Source of the DNA: Bacteroidaceae bacterium
GTDB lineage: Bacteria > Bacteroidota > Bacteroidia > Bacteroidales > Barnesiellaceae_A
Length of the DNA: 57,261 bases
Assembly: GCA_017531985.1 (NCBI GenBank)
Contig: JAFXJY010000030.1
Coordinates: forward strand, 1 to 57,261
Reading direction: 5' to 3'
The position numbers and the translations under genes are program-made. Below are positions 8,888 through 17,272 of the stretch, in pieces; the stretch's first letter is position 1, and each line of letters opens with the position of its first letter. Under the pieces are notes generated by a model. The model was not told the origin of the DNA. It did not search any database and was given only the letters and a program-made list of their open reading frames with translations.

Positions 8888-10131
8888 GAGATGTTCTCCT
8901 TGTTATCGTTGTGGGTGATAGTAAATCCGGCTTTCAGCAGGTCGTTCCAAAATTGGGGGTATGACTTGGTCACCACCATAGGGTTGTCTATCCATATCTC
9001 GTCAAAACGCAGTGCTGCGGGAGCGAATGACATGGCCATACGGTGGTCGTTGTGTGTGTCTATAACGATAGGGTAGTGTACTTGGCAACGTTGGCCGTTC
9101 CATACGAGGCAATCGTGTCGTGGAGAAGAGAAGCAGTATCCCAGCTTGGCGGCTTCGCTTATGAGAGCATCGATGCGGTTGCTCTCTTTGATGCGCAAAT
9201 TTGCGATGCCTTCGATGCAGAAGTGTTGTTCTCTCAGTGCGCAAGTCATGGCTATGGTTTGTGCCAAATCGGGCTCACCCGATAGGTTGATTTTCAACGG
9301 GTTGCTGTTGTAGGTGCCGGATGGTTTTATGGTTGCTCCAAAGCTGTCGAATGTGGTAGATACTCCCCAAAGAGAGGCGTATGATGCAATGTGTGCATCA
9401 CCTTGCAAGCTGTGAGCCGGCAGGTGTGCCAAGCGATAAGCGTTGTTGTTGAGGGCTGCTATTGCATACCAATACGATGCAGCCGTGTAGTCGGGCTCTA
9501 TGTTGTAGGGTATTGCTTTGTATGGCGAGGGGAGTACCTCAATGTTGTTGCCTTGTCGTGTAACCAATGCTCCAAATTGTTGCATGATGCCTATTGTCAT
9601 GTCGATGTATGGGAGTGATAGGACTTCGCCTTGCAGTGATATGCGTATTCCGTGCTTGATATATGGCGCGATGAGCAACATGGCCGATATGAATTGCGAA
9701 CTGATATTGCCAGGCATAGTTATGTGTGAGCCTTGCAACGAGCCGCCATGAATGTGTAGCGGAGGAAATCCTTTCTCACCCAAGAAGTTGATGTGTGCAC
9801 CCACTTGTTGCAAAGCCTCGACAAGCGGTCCGATAGGTCGTTGTTGCATACGTTGTGAGCCTGTAAGAGTGACGCTGCATCCCTCTTGAATGGCATAATA
9901 TGCAGTGAGAAATCGCATGGCAGTGCCGGCATTGTCAATATCGACGAAGGTCTTGTTGTCGTTGAGTGCATTGATGAGAGTTGTGGTGTCGTCACACCCG
10001 GCTAATTGGTGAATGGGTTGTGAGGAATGAGCCAAGGCACGAATGATGAGTGCTCGGTTGCTGATACTCTTGGATGCGGGCAACTGTATGTCGCAGGAGT
10101 GGGTGTGATGAGCTGTAATGCGATACTTCAA
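8878..10131 (-). CDS. aroA: 3-phosphoshikimate 1-carboxyvinyltransferase (EPSP synthase)
   Basis: 417 residues. Catalyses the sixth step of the shikimate pathway, joining PEP to shikimate-3-phosphate in the cytoplasm. Seen are the N-terminal substrate-binding block PASKSISNRALI, DNAGTAMRFL, the Arg-containing IKESNRIDAL and the C-terminal THNDHRMAMSFA block. It is shorter and more divergent than the E. coli enzyme, as is usual for Bacteroidales. It follows ssb by 30 bases and overlaps the next small gene by 10 bases, placing it near the head of the long minus-strand run that reaches the GH25 gene. Confidence 0.94.
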   Translation of the reverse strand: MKYRITAHHTHSCDIQLPASKSISNRALIIRALAHSSQPIHQLAGCDDTTTLINALNDNKTFVDIDNAGTAMRFLTAYYAIQEGCSVTLTGSQRMQQRPIGPLVEALQQVGAHINFLGEKGFPPLHIHGGSLQGSHITMPGNISSQFISAMLLIAPYIKHGIRISLQGEVLSLPYIDMTIGIMQQFGALVTRQGNNIEVLPSPYKAIPYNIEPDYTAASYWYAIAALNNNAYRLAHLPAHSLQGDAHIASYASLWGVSTTFDSFGATIKPSGTYNSNPLKINLSGEPDLAQTIAMTCALREQHFCIEGIANLRIKESNRIDALISEAAKLGYCFSSPRHDCLVWNGQRCQVHYPIVIDTHNDHRMAMSFAPAALRFDEIWIDNPMVVTKSYPQFWNDLLKAGFTITHNDNKENISCS

Positions 10132-10161
10132 GGTGAGCGGTATGGTTTATGTAAAAAGTTG

Positions 10162-10512
10162 TTATGCGTTATTGTCGCGACGACCACCCAACAATTCCAT
10201 AGAGTCGGCCACTATCTCGGTGCGTTGATGAGTAGTACCGGCTTGGTCGTTCCATTGACTTGTGCGCAATTTTCCTTCGATGTATATTTGAGAGCCTTTG
10301 CGGATATATTTTTCGGCAATTTCGGCGAGTCCACGCCACAATACTACATTGTGCCACTCGGTTCTGTCGGGTACTTCAGTGCCGTTAGATGCGGTATATC
10401 CTCGCTCGGTTGTGGCCATGCGAATGCGCGCTACGCAAACACCTTTTTCGAGGTATCTTACTTCGGGGTCGGCACCAACATGCCCTACCAATATTACTTT
10501 GTTTACAGACAT
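10162..10512 (-). CDS. ssb: Short single-stranded DNA-binding protein
   Basis: 116 residues forming one OB-fold of the bacterial SSB family: MSVNKVILVGHVGADPEVRY at the start, TEWHNVVLWRGLAEIAEKYI in the centre and KGSQIYIEGKLRT. Typical SSBs are 150-180 residues with a disordered tail ending in an acidic tip such as DDDIPF that recruits partners. Here the protein stops soon after the OB-fold at GGRRDNNA, so the tip is missing. Either this is a second SSB paralogue or partner recruitment differs. A well-formed promoter lies just upstream (10540-10570). Confidence 0.92.
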   Translation of the reverse strand: MSVNKVILVGHVGADPEVRYLEKGVCVARIRMATTERGYTASNGTEVPDRTEWHNVVLWRGLAEIAEKYIRKGSQIYIEGKLRTSQWNDQAGTTHQRTEIVADSMELLGGRRDNNA

Positions 10513-10539
10513 AGTTTATATGATTTTGTTATAGGGTAA

Positions 10540-10570
10540 CAAAGGTAATAAAAATGCGTGTATAACCCAA
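10540..10570 (-). promoter_or_regulatory. Bacteroidetes-type promoter of ssb
   Basis: On the minus strand TTG (10568-10570) is followed after 20 bases by TACCTTTG (10540-10547), a full match to TAnnTTTG with the usual spacing. Transcription would start near 10533, about 20 bases before the ssb start. It probably drives ssb, aroA and perhaps the genes through porX. Confidence 0.7.
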
Positions 10571-10648
10571 CGATTGAATAGTGCTTTTTTGGGGTGTAAT
10601 ATTGATAGGGTATGATTGGGTGTATGAGAGGATAGCCTGTCGAGGCTG

Positions 10649-11167
10649 TTATTCGTAAAGCGATGTTTCGCTGTATAGAATTTTCACGTCGTCGATAAAG
10701 TCTTGCAACTCTTGTTCGTGAGCTTGCTCGTCGGCGAGAATTTTCTTGGCTATATCGCAAGTAGTGAAGTCTTTGCCATCGGTCAGGGAGGCTATTTCGT
10801 GGTAGCGTTTGATGGCGCACCGTTCAGATGCTACGTTTTGCAATAGTAGTCTTGTGACCTCAAAATCGTTGTCGGGCTCAATGTAACGGCACTCGGCGTA
10901 CTCAAACCATTGTTGTGGATTGAGCAGAGGGGTGCCGTCGAGTTGAATGATGCGGTCGACCAAAAGTTTGGCATGGCCAAATTCTTCGAGAGCATGTTGC
11001 TCAAATTCGCGTTGTATATCGCTGCGCATGGCACCTTTCATGACGGTAGCACCAATCCAATATTGGTAGAATGCGAGCCACTCCTCGGCCAGTGCTTTGT
11101 TGAGTACTTCAATTATGCGTTTTACACTGAGTTTGTCTTTGATGATTGCTACACTTTCTTTTGCCAT
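10649..11167 (-). CDS. Dps-like ferritin (DpsL/thioferritin type)
   Basis: A 172-residue four-helix ferritin-like protein. Candidate di-iron ligands are E28/E29, E61/E62, H65, E115, E147 and H150, in the ExxH spacing of bacterioferritin-like proteins. C117 and C137 lie near the ferroxidase centre, which fits the thioferritin/DpsL group described in Bacteroides fragilis and Sulfolobus; exact cysteine spacing should be checked by alignment. Such proteins oxidise and store iron using peroxide and protect DNA during oxidative stress. It lies alone between ssb and the phage-derived cassette; the terminase gene ends 63 bases upstream on the same strand, so read-through from it is possible. Confidence 0.8.
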   Translation of the reverse strand: MAKESVAIIKDKLSVKRIIEVLNKALAEEWLAFYQYWIGATVMKGAMRSDIQREFEQHALEEFGHAKLLVDRIIQLDGTPLLNPQQWFEYAECRYIEPDNDFEVTRLLLQNVASERCAIKRYHEIASLTDGKDFTTCDIAKKILADEQAHEQELQDFIDDVKILYSETSLYE

Positions 11168-11230
11168 AGTCGTTTTAGTTTAAAGGTTATACATACACAA
11201 CGTGTGTGATGCAATATTGTTCGGTAGTTG

Positions 11231-13225
11231 TCAGAAAGATGCTTCGTTGATGGGCATGGATCTGTTGTGGGGGTTGTAATGAATGATATTGATAGGTTCT
11301 TGTTGTGCGATATAAAAACCTATGCAACGAGTTATGAGCATGTCGTCGTGCTCACCGTCTTGCGCACCGAAACTGCCGTTTGGCTTGCGCTCGAATACGT
11401 CGAACTCGTGGCATGCAAGTTCGTCATGCTCGATGTAGTAGTTGTTGCGAAGTGCATTTATCATGGTGTTGACAAGAGCCGATTTTGTGCTACGATTCAT
11501 GTGAAATCCCCATCGTGATGGGGGCGACAGAGATATTTCGTTGTCGATGGCCTGTCGGGCGTAAAGGTTGCGATAGTGAGAGGCAATGGTGTCGAGGATG
11601 TAGTTGGAACGAGTGTCGTCGCACGATGTTTCGAGCGTGTTGCTTTCTATTACCAGCAAGGCCTTGTTGTAGAAGGTAGCAATTTGAGCAGCCTTCCATG
11701 CCAGCAGGTCGTGGTCGATGTGACCGCGCCATTGAGCCACGAGTTCGACAGATTGTCCGTGTAGCATACCTATTCGGTCGAAAACGGCAATAACCGAGTA
11801 GTCGGCTTTGTGTGAACGACCACCAACATCGACAGCAACTATATATCGGTTGCGTATGCTCTTGTCCGATACGGGCATGTGCCACACTTGCAGCAACCCT
11901 TGTTGCTCCTCGACAAAGCGGATGTCGAGCAGTGCCTCGCGACCGGTGAGTTGCTTGCCGGCCAAGTCGCCTACCGCTATAGGCGATGAGCAATGCTTAC
12001 GCAGACGTTGCACTGCCACGGGGTCGAAGATGCGCTCGCCCGAGTATGAGAAGGCCTCGTTTTCGTCGGAAGGATATTCGGCCATCATGTCGGCATGTTG
12101 GGCGTATTCGCGTCGTTTGGCTCTATACCAAGCGATAGCCTCGAGGGTTGCACCTTTGCTCCACAACCATTGTTCGTAGCGGTCTAACGAGGATGCCAAC
12201 TCGGCAGGGTTGTCGATGTGTAGAGAGTACATTTCAATCTCGTACCAAGGGACAAAGATGGCTTCTTTGTCGCTTTCGCCGCGTCTTGAGCGCAGGTATT
12301 CGCGGTGAAAGTATCCGCCGGTACCGTTGGCAGTGCTCTCAATAACCACGATGGAGTGAGGCAGAAGAGCAATGCTGCCATAAATAGATCGGATGAGGCT
12401 CTCGGGCGAGTGTGCGGGAGTATTGCTCCAGAAAGCAGCCTCGCTGAGGTGAGCCATTGCGGCATCGTTTCCACGAACAGCCTCGGGGGACTCGGAAGAA
12501 GTTATGGTGATTTTGCATCCACGTTGAGCGATGTATGATGTGTTGCTTGTGCGCTCAAATGGTTGAAAGTGGGGCTGCTCGGTGGAGTCGAGCAGCCAAG
12601 CCGGATAGTTGTAGAGTAGCTTGGAGTACATGCCTTTGATGTTGGCGGCAGCATCTTTGAGATGAGCACAGATGATGCTGTTCCAATTGCGACAATGCAC
12701 CAATTGTATCCAAGCCATATATATCTGAGTAATGGTAGAACCGCCCCATTGTCGCGCCTTGAGCATGATGATGCGAATGGGCTTTGCCAGAGAGCGTTGC
12801 GTCTCGAGCATGGCCAGGTATCGACGTTGCGGACGGTTGAGAATGAAGGGAATGTCTTCTTGTCCTTGCTTGTCTTTTATTTTGACAAACATTGCAGCCC
12901 AAAACTCAAAGTCGTATCGAATACGTTCTTTTATCCACAGTGCCCATATATCGCTGCGCAGTCGTTGAGAAGGTCGCTTGTGCATTCGCGAAGAGATAAA
13001 CTTGTCGATAGAGCCATCTTGTGCCAGCAACGACACCCAATGGCACTCGTCGAGCATCTGCCGAGGGATGTATTGCATGGATATGGGAGCATCGGATATT
13101 GAGACGCAAGATCGTGAGCCATAGCACCCTTGTCCTGTGGCGGGATTGTATGCTGTTGTCAGCTCGCGGTGGCGTCTGCTGTTTTCGGCAAGAATTTGTT
13201 GTATGTGTAGCTTGTGGCTGTTCAT
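11231..13225 (-). CDS. Phage-type terminase large subunit, complete
   Basis: 664 residues. The N-terminal ATPase has a Walker A-like KARQWGGST at 156-164 and a Walker B region AMAHLSEAAF at 256-265 with E262 as the likely catalytic carboxylate. The C-terminal RNase H-like nuclease has VAVDVGG (D466), VIESN (E527) and a final acidic cluster DGEHDD (to D628). All motifs needed for ATP-driven DNA translocation and cutting are present. The start at 13225 is used because the upstream 42 codons lie inside the preceding small gene. No portal or capsid gene follows. The intact catalytic sites argue against simple decay of a prophage relic. Confidence 0.82.
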   Translation of the reverse strand: MNSHKLHIQQILAENSRRHRELTTAYNPATGQGCYGSRSCVSISDAPISMQYIPRQMLDECHWVSLLAQDGSIDKFISSRMHKRPSQRLRSDIWALWIKERIRYDFEFWAAMFVKIKDKQGQEDIPFILNRPQRRYLAMLETQRSLAKPIRIIMLKARQWGGSTITQIYMAWIQLVHCRNWNSIICAHLKDAAANIKGMYSKLLYNYPAWLLDSTEQPHFQPFERTSNTSYIAQRGCKITITSSESPEAVRGNDAAMAHLSEAAFWSNTPAHSPESLIRSIYGSIALLPHSIVVIESTANGTGGYFHREYLRSRRGESDKEAIFVPWYEIEMYSLHIDNPAELASSLDRYEQWLWSKGATLEAIAWYRAKRREYAQHADMMAEYPSDENEAFSYSGERIFDPVAVQRLRKHCSSPIAVGDLAGKQLTGREALLDIRFVEEQQGLLQVWHMPVSDKSIRNRYIVAVDVGGRSHKADYSVIAVFDRIGMLHGQSVELVAQWRGHIDHDLLAWKAAQIATFYNKALLVIESNTLETSCDDTRSNYILDTIASHYRNLYARQAIDNEISLSPPSRWGFHMNRSTKSALVNTMINALRNNYYIEHDELACHEFDVFERKPNGSFGAQDGEHDDMLITRCIGFYIAQQEPINIIHYNPHNRSMPINEASF

Positions 13226-13227
13226 GT

Positions 13228-13476
13228 TTAAAGTTTCTTGAGTTGTTTTTCTATCTCGGCAATACGCTCGTATGTGTCGTTGATGGTATTGTTTTTGCCT
13301 CCGGCGGGTGTTATGATAGCCAGCATGTCTTTGCGTATGATTTCGATACATTTCATAATGGTGGTTTCGTTGGTGGTCTCGCGTAGAACTTCGAGTAAAC
13401 GGTCGTAACAGATGTTGATTACTTCATTTTGCTTGGCTATAATTGCCTCTATGTTGATATTCTTGTTTTGTTCCAT
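13228..13476 (-). CDS. Small helical protein upstream of terminase
   Basis: 82 residues, mostly helical and charged, with a C-terminal heptad-like stretch (YERIAEIEKQLKKL). No motif is recognised. It ends 2 bases before the terminase start, so the two are probably co-translated. A small-terminase-subunit or terminase-partner role is suggested only by position and size; no DNA-binding helix-turn-helix is obvious. Real coding is supported by the tight spacing and by the promoter-like sequence upstream. Confidence 0.65.
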   Translation of the reverse strand: MEQNKNINIEAIIAKQNEVINICYDRLLEVLRETTNETTIMKCIEIIRKDMLAIITPAGGKNNTINDTYERIAEIEKQLKKL

Positions 13477-13518
13477 ATACAGTTGTTTAGAAGTTGAAAA
13501 ATAGATTATCCTTTAATC

Positions 13519-13553
13519 GCATCGTGATGCAAAGTTATGGTGTGACCTTTGCA
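13519..13553. promoter_or_regulatory. Palindromic divergent promoter of the phage-derived cassette
   Basis: The gap between the two arms of the cassette holds TAACTTTG on the minus strand (13530-13537), an exact -7 match, and GACCTTTG on the plus strand (13544-13551), seven of eight. They are part of one inverted repeat, TGCAAAG (13528-13534) and CTTTGCA (13547-13553). Next to it is GCATC-GT-GATGC (13519-13530). The symmetry suits a regulator dimer controlling both arms. No clear -33 element is visible for either. Confidence 0.5.
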
Positions 13554-13589
13554 GTGCGATGCTATAAAATGACTAAATGAAAAAAAATA

Positions 13590-14165
13590 ATGGTAGGAGA
13601 TTTACTAAAAGGAGCCTACAAGTATATTGTAGACGAAGAGGCAGTGAAGCGACAACGAGACTATCAAAAAGAGTATAATAAGCTCAATAAGGCGTATTAT
13701 GACAAGCAGATGCAATATGCTACCAACTTGTTTAATAAGAATTATTACCGCAACTATTTGGATACGCCTACAGCGCAACGGATGCTTAAGGAGGCCCGAG
13801 AGATGCTCGGAGAGCAGACCCGCTCGTTGCGCAACACCTCGACGGTGATGGGCTTGACAGGCGAGTCGATGGCAGCCATGCAGAAGAATAACAATAAAAT
13901 GCTGGATAATATGGTGAATAGCTTGTCGGTGGCCGATGTGCAAGCCAAAGAGAAGGCTTTGTATGACTATGACAAGGTGCGTAGCAAATTGGATGACTTT
14001 ATATTCACTATGCGCATGGACGATGCCGTGAAGCGCAATGCCATCAAAGAGCAAAGTGCTCAAAATATGACCACCGTCATATCGCCCTATTTCAATCAGA
14101 TATTGGACATGTTGGGGGGTAAGATAGATGATGTGTTGCCCCAAGAGTTGGAAGTATTACAATAA
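13590..14165 (+). CDS. Helical protein of phage-derived cassette (internal-virion-protein-like)
   Basis: 191 residues, strongly helical and rich in Lys, Asn, Tyr and Met, with no signal peptide or membrane helix. The first 50 residues (DYQKEYNKLNKAYYDKQMQY) look like a surface coiled coil; the middle has SLRNTSTVMGLTGESMAAMQ. Size and composition resemble podovirus internal (ejection) proteins such as T7 gp14, a resemblance of style rather than a motif match. It is first in a three-gene plus-strand operon, followed after 10 bases by the 90-residue gene. An ejection or virion-internal role is inference. Confidence 0.6.
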   Translation: MVGDLLKGAYKYIVDEEAVKRQRDYQKEYNKLNKAYYDKQMQYATNLFNKNYYRNYLDTPTAQRMLKEAREMLGEQTRSLRNTSTVMGLTGESMAAMQKNNNKMLDNMVNSLSVADVQAKEKALYDYDKVRSKLDDFIFTMRMDDAVKRNAIKEQSAQNMTTVISPYFNQILDMLGGKIDDVLPQELEVLQ

Positions 14166-14175
14166 AAAAGCAGTT

Positions 14176-14448
14176 ATGAAGAATTACAGGAATGTAGAGA
14201 GCCCCGATGTGACACCACAAGAGCAGGGCACAGAAGAAGATGTGCGAGAGGGCTTGCAGGAGATGTGCAGTTGTATGCGACGTAGAAAGGAAGTGACAGA
14301 AGATACCCAATTGTATAGAACTATACACTCATGGTATATGCCTCGCAATGAGCAAGATGTTATGTGCTATATGAAGCGATACAACGTGTGGCGCAAGCTG
14401 CCGACACTTATTGCCAAACGCATGAAAAAGAGGGAGGAAAAAGTATGA
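14176..14448 (+). CDS. Small protein of phage-derived cassette, unknown
   Basis: 90 residues, highly charged, with two Cys in QEMCSCMRRRKE and a basic C terminus (IAKRMKKREEKV). No family is recognised. The ATG at 14176 is preferred to 14128, which would overlap the previous gene by 38 bases. Its stop overlaps the start of the next gene in an ATGA junction, which implies translational coupling and supports it as a real gene. Confidence 0.62.
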   Translation: MKNYRNVESPDVTPQEQGTEEDVREGLQEMCSCMRRRKEVTEDTQLYRTIHSWYMPRNEQDVMCYMKRYNVWRKLPTLIAKRMKKREEKV

Positions 14449-16649
14449 ATGAGATAGAAGAAAAATTGTACAAAAAGAAAAATAAGAAAAAAGAGCAAAA
14501 ACGCCATCTGGCAGATTTTTTTCGAGGTCTTTATCCCGTAGACGGTGGCGGAGGACTCATGGATATAGGCATGATAAACGGAAAGCCTATATATGCCATG
14601 CAAGAGGATGCAACGATGGATGGCATATTGCACCGAGTGGATGAGAATATGGAAAAAGAGAACTTTCGTGACACACTGTTTCGTGTGGATGAAGAAGGGG
14701 GGCTAAAACCGGCTATCGGTAGCGAATTAAGAATTTCTAAAGAGCAATTGCATAAACAGCCCAACGGTTTTACGAACAAAGAATTTATCGAGCCGGCTAT
14801 ACTGACGAGTGCCGACCGCCGATACAATATGGTAGACAACATCGGGCAAATAAAAGGTGTGCCCCCAATGCAAATCTTTGAGAATTTGAGCAACCCAACC
14901 CCCATCAAGGAAATCGAGAAACCGCAACCGGCGACAGAGCCCGAGCAGTCGGGCGAGAAGTTGACACGATTGGATGAGGGTGTGAGTGCGGCTATAGATC
15001 AGGTGCGATTGTCGTGGGAATACATGATAAAGAATGTGCAAAAAATGTTGACACGCGACGAAAAGAAACTCCGGTCGTTGGATGAGGATATAGAAAGGAT
15101 AGGGCAGGAGTATGACTCTATACCCGAGATGAAAGGTGCGGCACAAATAGGATCGATAGGTGTGAATGTCGTGGGAGTGGCATTGCCTACAATTATAGCC
15201 GGAGCACTGGCCAGTCCGGGAGCCGCTGCGGTAGTGGGAGGCGGATTGGCATCGATAGACATGGCAACCTCGGCCTCGCGAGCCAATATGGAAATAGACA
15301 GTTATGAACGCACAACAGGCGAAGATGTATCGCAAGAGGATAGAGCAGCTTATGTATCGGCCACTCTGGCGACGGATGCCATTATGAACGTGTTGCTTGG
15401 TTCAAAAGTTCTTAAAGGGTTGTCGCCGAAGATGAGTAATGCGTTGTCGGGCGAGTTGAAGGAGGCCATTTTAAAGAGTCCGGTTGCACAACAAGAGTTT
15501 AACATCATGACGCGCCAAGTGATAAAAAACGAGATGCAGCAGCTACCCCAAGAGATAGGAAAAGAGGCTGTGAAATCGGGGGTCGTAGGCGGAGTATCGT
15601 CGGGAATGATGGAGGCCGAAAAAGGCATCTATACCGGACAGGCACCCGAGTTGGAGAGTATTGTTACATCGGTGTTGGGCGGTTTTGCATCGGGTATGAT
15701 GCAAGGTGCAATAACCGGAGCAACCACGCCAATGCGTAAGCATCAGCAGCGCATGGACAAGAATGATGTGTACTATGTGAGCCAGATGAATAATCGTGCA
15801 GAAAACAAGTTGCCAATAAGCGAAATAGATATAGAGTCGATGGAGACAGATGGCAGGAAGAAGTATGTACACGGAGAGGTGTCGCCCTCGACAGGAGGTG
15901 ATCCGATAAAGGGCAAATACGATGTGCGAAATGTGTCGGGAGGCTCGTATCGCGAGGCGCACAAGCAAGGTGCAACAAACGACAAGAGCGATAGTTGGGA
16001 TGTGAACAGCGAGCGTATGGAGGAGTATAGCAGGGTGTGGAACGATGCCAAACAAGCCTCATCGACCGACGAATACTATGCCATGCGCAATGAAGTGGTG
16101 CAAAGCATCGCGGCCGATATGGGTGTGCCTGTGACTGTGTATAGCACAATGGATGATGTGCCCGAGGTGTTGATAAAAAATGGAGTGATAGGAAAATCGG
16201 GTGCGGTGACTGTTGATAACGAGGGTATATATGTGGTGTTGGAAAGATGCCGAGGACTTACAGCCTCAAATATGGCGGCCGTGTTGCGTCATGAGGCCAT
16301 AGGCCACTATGGATTGCCCAAATTATATGATAGCGATGAGGCGTATAATAAGGATTTGGAGGAAATAGGAGCGTCGGTGTTTGATGGTGAAAAGCCGTAT
16401 GAAGAAGAGATTTCGCTCAAAGCCGAGCGTCGTGACCAATATCAAGGCCATAGCGAAAATGAAGCATTAGAGCGCGTATACGATTTGTTGCGACGAAGTG
16501 AAGAACATTATCGCAACAGCACCGTGAGTGAGAAACGCAACTCTCAGCGTCAGAGGGAGTTGAGGTATTTATTCCGCGATGGATGGCCAATGCCGTCGTT
16601 GTATGATATAGAGCGAGTGCGCAAAAGAAATGGAGCCAATCGTCAATAG
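14445..16649 (+). CDS. Large phage polyvalent-type protein with HEAIGH metallopeptidase motif
   Basis: 734 residues. Basic N terminus (KKKNKKKEQKR), then a Gly-rich segment, a charged helical part, a Gly/Ala-rich hydrophobic block at about 235-275 and another at about 404-428 that could insert in a membrane. Near the C terminus TASNMAAVLRHEAIGHYGL carries the zinc-type motif H616-E617-x-x-G-H621. The HEAxGHYGL form recurs in the large polyvalent proteins of tailed phages, which are thought to be packaged and injected with DNA. The ATG overlaps the previous stop (ATGA). The last 7 bases overlap the 3' end of the thiamine pyrophosphokinase gene on the other strand. A role in DNA ejection or host takeover is inferred, not shown. 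Confidence 0.65.
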   Translation: MNEIEEKLYKKKNKKKEQKRHLADFFRGLYPVDGGGGLMDIGMINGKPIYAMQEDATMDGILHRVDENMEKENFRDTLFRVDEEGGLKPAIGSELRISKEQLHKQPNGFTNKEFIEPAILTSADRRYNMVDNIGQIKGVPPMQIFENLSNPTPIKEIEKPQPATEPEQSGEKLTRLDEGVSAAIDQVRLSWEYMIKNVQKMLTRDEKKLRSLDEDIERIGQEYDSIPEMKGAAQIGSIGVNVVGVALPTIIAGALASPGAAAVVGGGLASIDMATSASRANMEIDSYERTTGEDVSQEDRAAYVSATLATDAIMNVLLGSKVLKGLSPKMSNALSGELKEAILKSPVAQQEFNIMTRQVIKNEMQQLPQEIGKEAVKSGVVGGVSSGMMEAEKGIYTGQAPELESIVTSVLGGFASGMMQGAITGATTPMRKHQQRMDKNDVYYVSQMNNRAENKLPISEIDIESMETDGRKKYVHGEVSPSTGGDPIKGKYDVRNVSGGSYREAHKQGATNDKSDSWDVNSERMEEYSRVWNDAKQASSTDEYYAMRNEVVQSIAADMGVPVTVYSTMDDVPEVLIKNGVIGKSGAVTVDNEGIYVVLERCRGLTASNMAAVLRHEAIGHYGLPKLYDSDEAYNKDLEEIGASVFDGEKPYEEEISLKAERRDQYQGHSENEALERVYDLLRRSEEHYRNSTVSEKRNSQRQRELRYLFRDGWPMPSLYDIERVRKRNGANRQ

Positions 16650-17272
16650 GCAACGTAAATGAGGAAAGTACCGTCGGCCGTGAAAATACAGCGGTCGGCG
16701 GTAGCTTCATTAAGCGTGCCTTGCCACCAGCTGTTGAAAGGGCGTATGGGGTACTGCAGACCTTGTGCCGAGAGTGAAGAGCAACCGAAATTGAAGATAG
16801 AAATCTGTTGCCCCGGTCGGGTGATGAGAGTTGTGTTGCCACATGTGGGTATGAAAATGCCATGGTCGGTATAAATGCGCGCCATGATACCTTGGTTGAA
16901 GTATTCGACGAGAAGGCTGATGTTGCCCAAGGTGTGGTCGTCGCGTTTGCCTGTAGCCCCAACGATAGCGATGTTGTCTACACCCTTTTCGGCAAGATAT
17001 TTCACGGCCTTGGTCTGGTCGTTGGTCTCTTGACAAGAAGAGATAATGATGCGAGAGGCGTATTGTTGACGAATATTGTCGGCAATGGAGTCGCCATCGC
17101 CAATGATGATGTCGAAGGGCTTGCCCGTGAGTACGTAGTTGTTGGCCGCTCCGTCGCAAATAACCAAGCATCGAGCATTGTCGAGTACTTCGAGCGGAAG
17201 AGCGGCGTGAGGATACTCGCCATTGCCGAGAATAACGGTAGAGGGGTATTTATAGGGATTTATTGTGTTCAT
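16643..17272 (-). CDS. Thiamine pyrophosphokinase
   Basis: 209 residues. Transfers pyrophosphate from ATP to thiamine, giving thiamine diphosphate in the cytoplasm. Seen are VICDGAANNY, DIIIGDGDSI, the QETNDQTKAVKYL block that matches the usual NDxTDxxKA, and GATGKRDDHTLGNISLL. The start overlaps the end of the PnuT gene by 23 bases, so uptake and phosphorylation are coupled. This pairing is well known in Bacteroidetes; the outer-membrane thiamine receptor that often precedes it is absent here. The 3' end overlaps the phage-derived gene by 7 bases. Confidence 0.92.
   Translation of the reverse strand: MNTINPYKYPSTVILGNGEYPHAALPLEVLDNARCLVICDGAANNYVLTGKPFDIIIGDGDSIADNIRQQYASRIIISSCQETNDQTKAVKYLAEKGVDNIAIVGATGKRDDHTLGNISLLVEYFNQGIMARIYTDHGIFIPTCGNTTLITRPGQQISIFNFGCSSLSAQGLQYPIRPFNSWWQGTLNEATADRCIFTADGTFLIYVAY

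Noticed and set aside
13226..13351. 42-codon extension of the terminase
   Set aside because: It lies within the coding sequence of the 82-residue gene and has a random basic composition; the ATG at 13225 is well placed.
14128..14175. Upstream start for the 90-residue cassette gene
   Set aside because: It would overlap the previous gene by 38 bases and adds a sequence unlike the rest; the ATG at 14176 follows the stop by 10 bases.
11231..16649. Complete prophage
   Set aside because: No integrase, repressor, portal, capsid, tail or lysis gene is present on either side; flanking genes are ordinary chromosomal genes.
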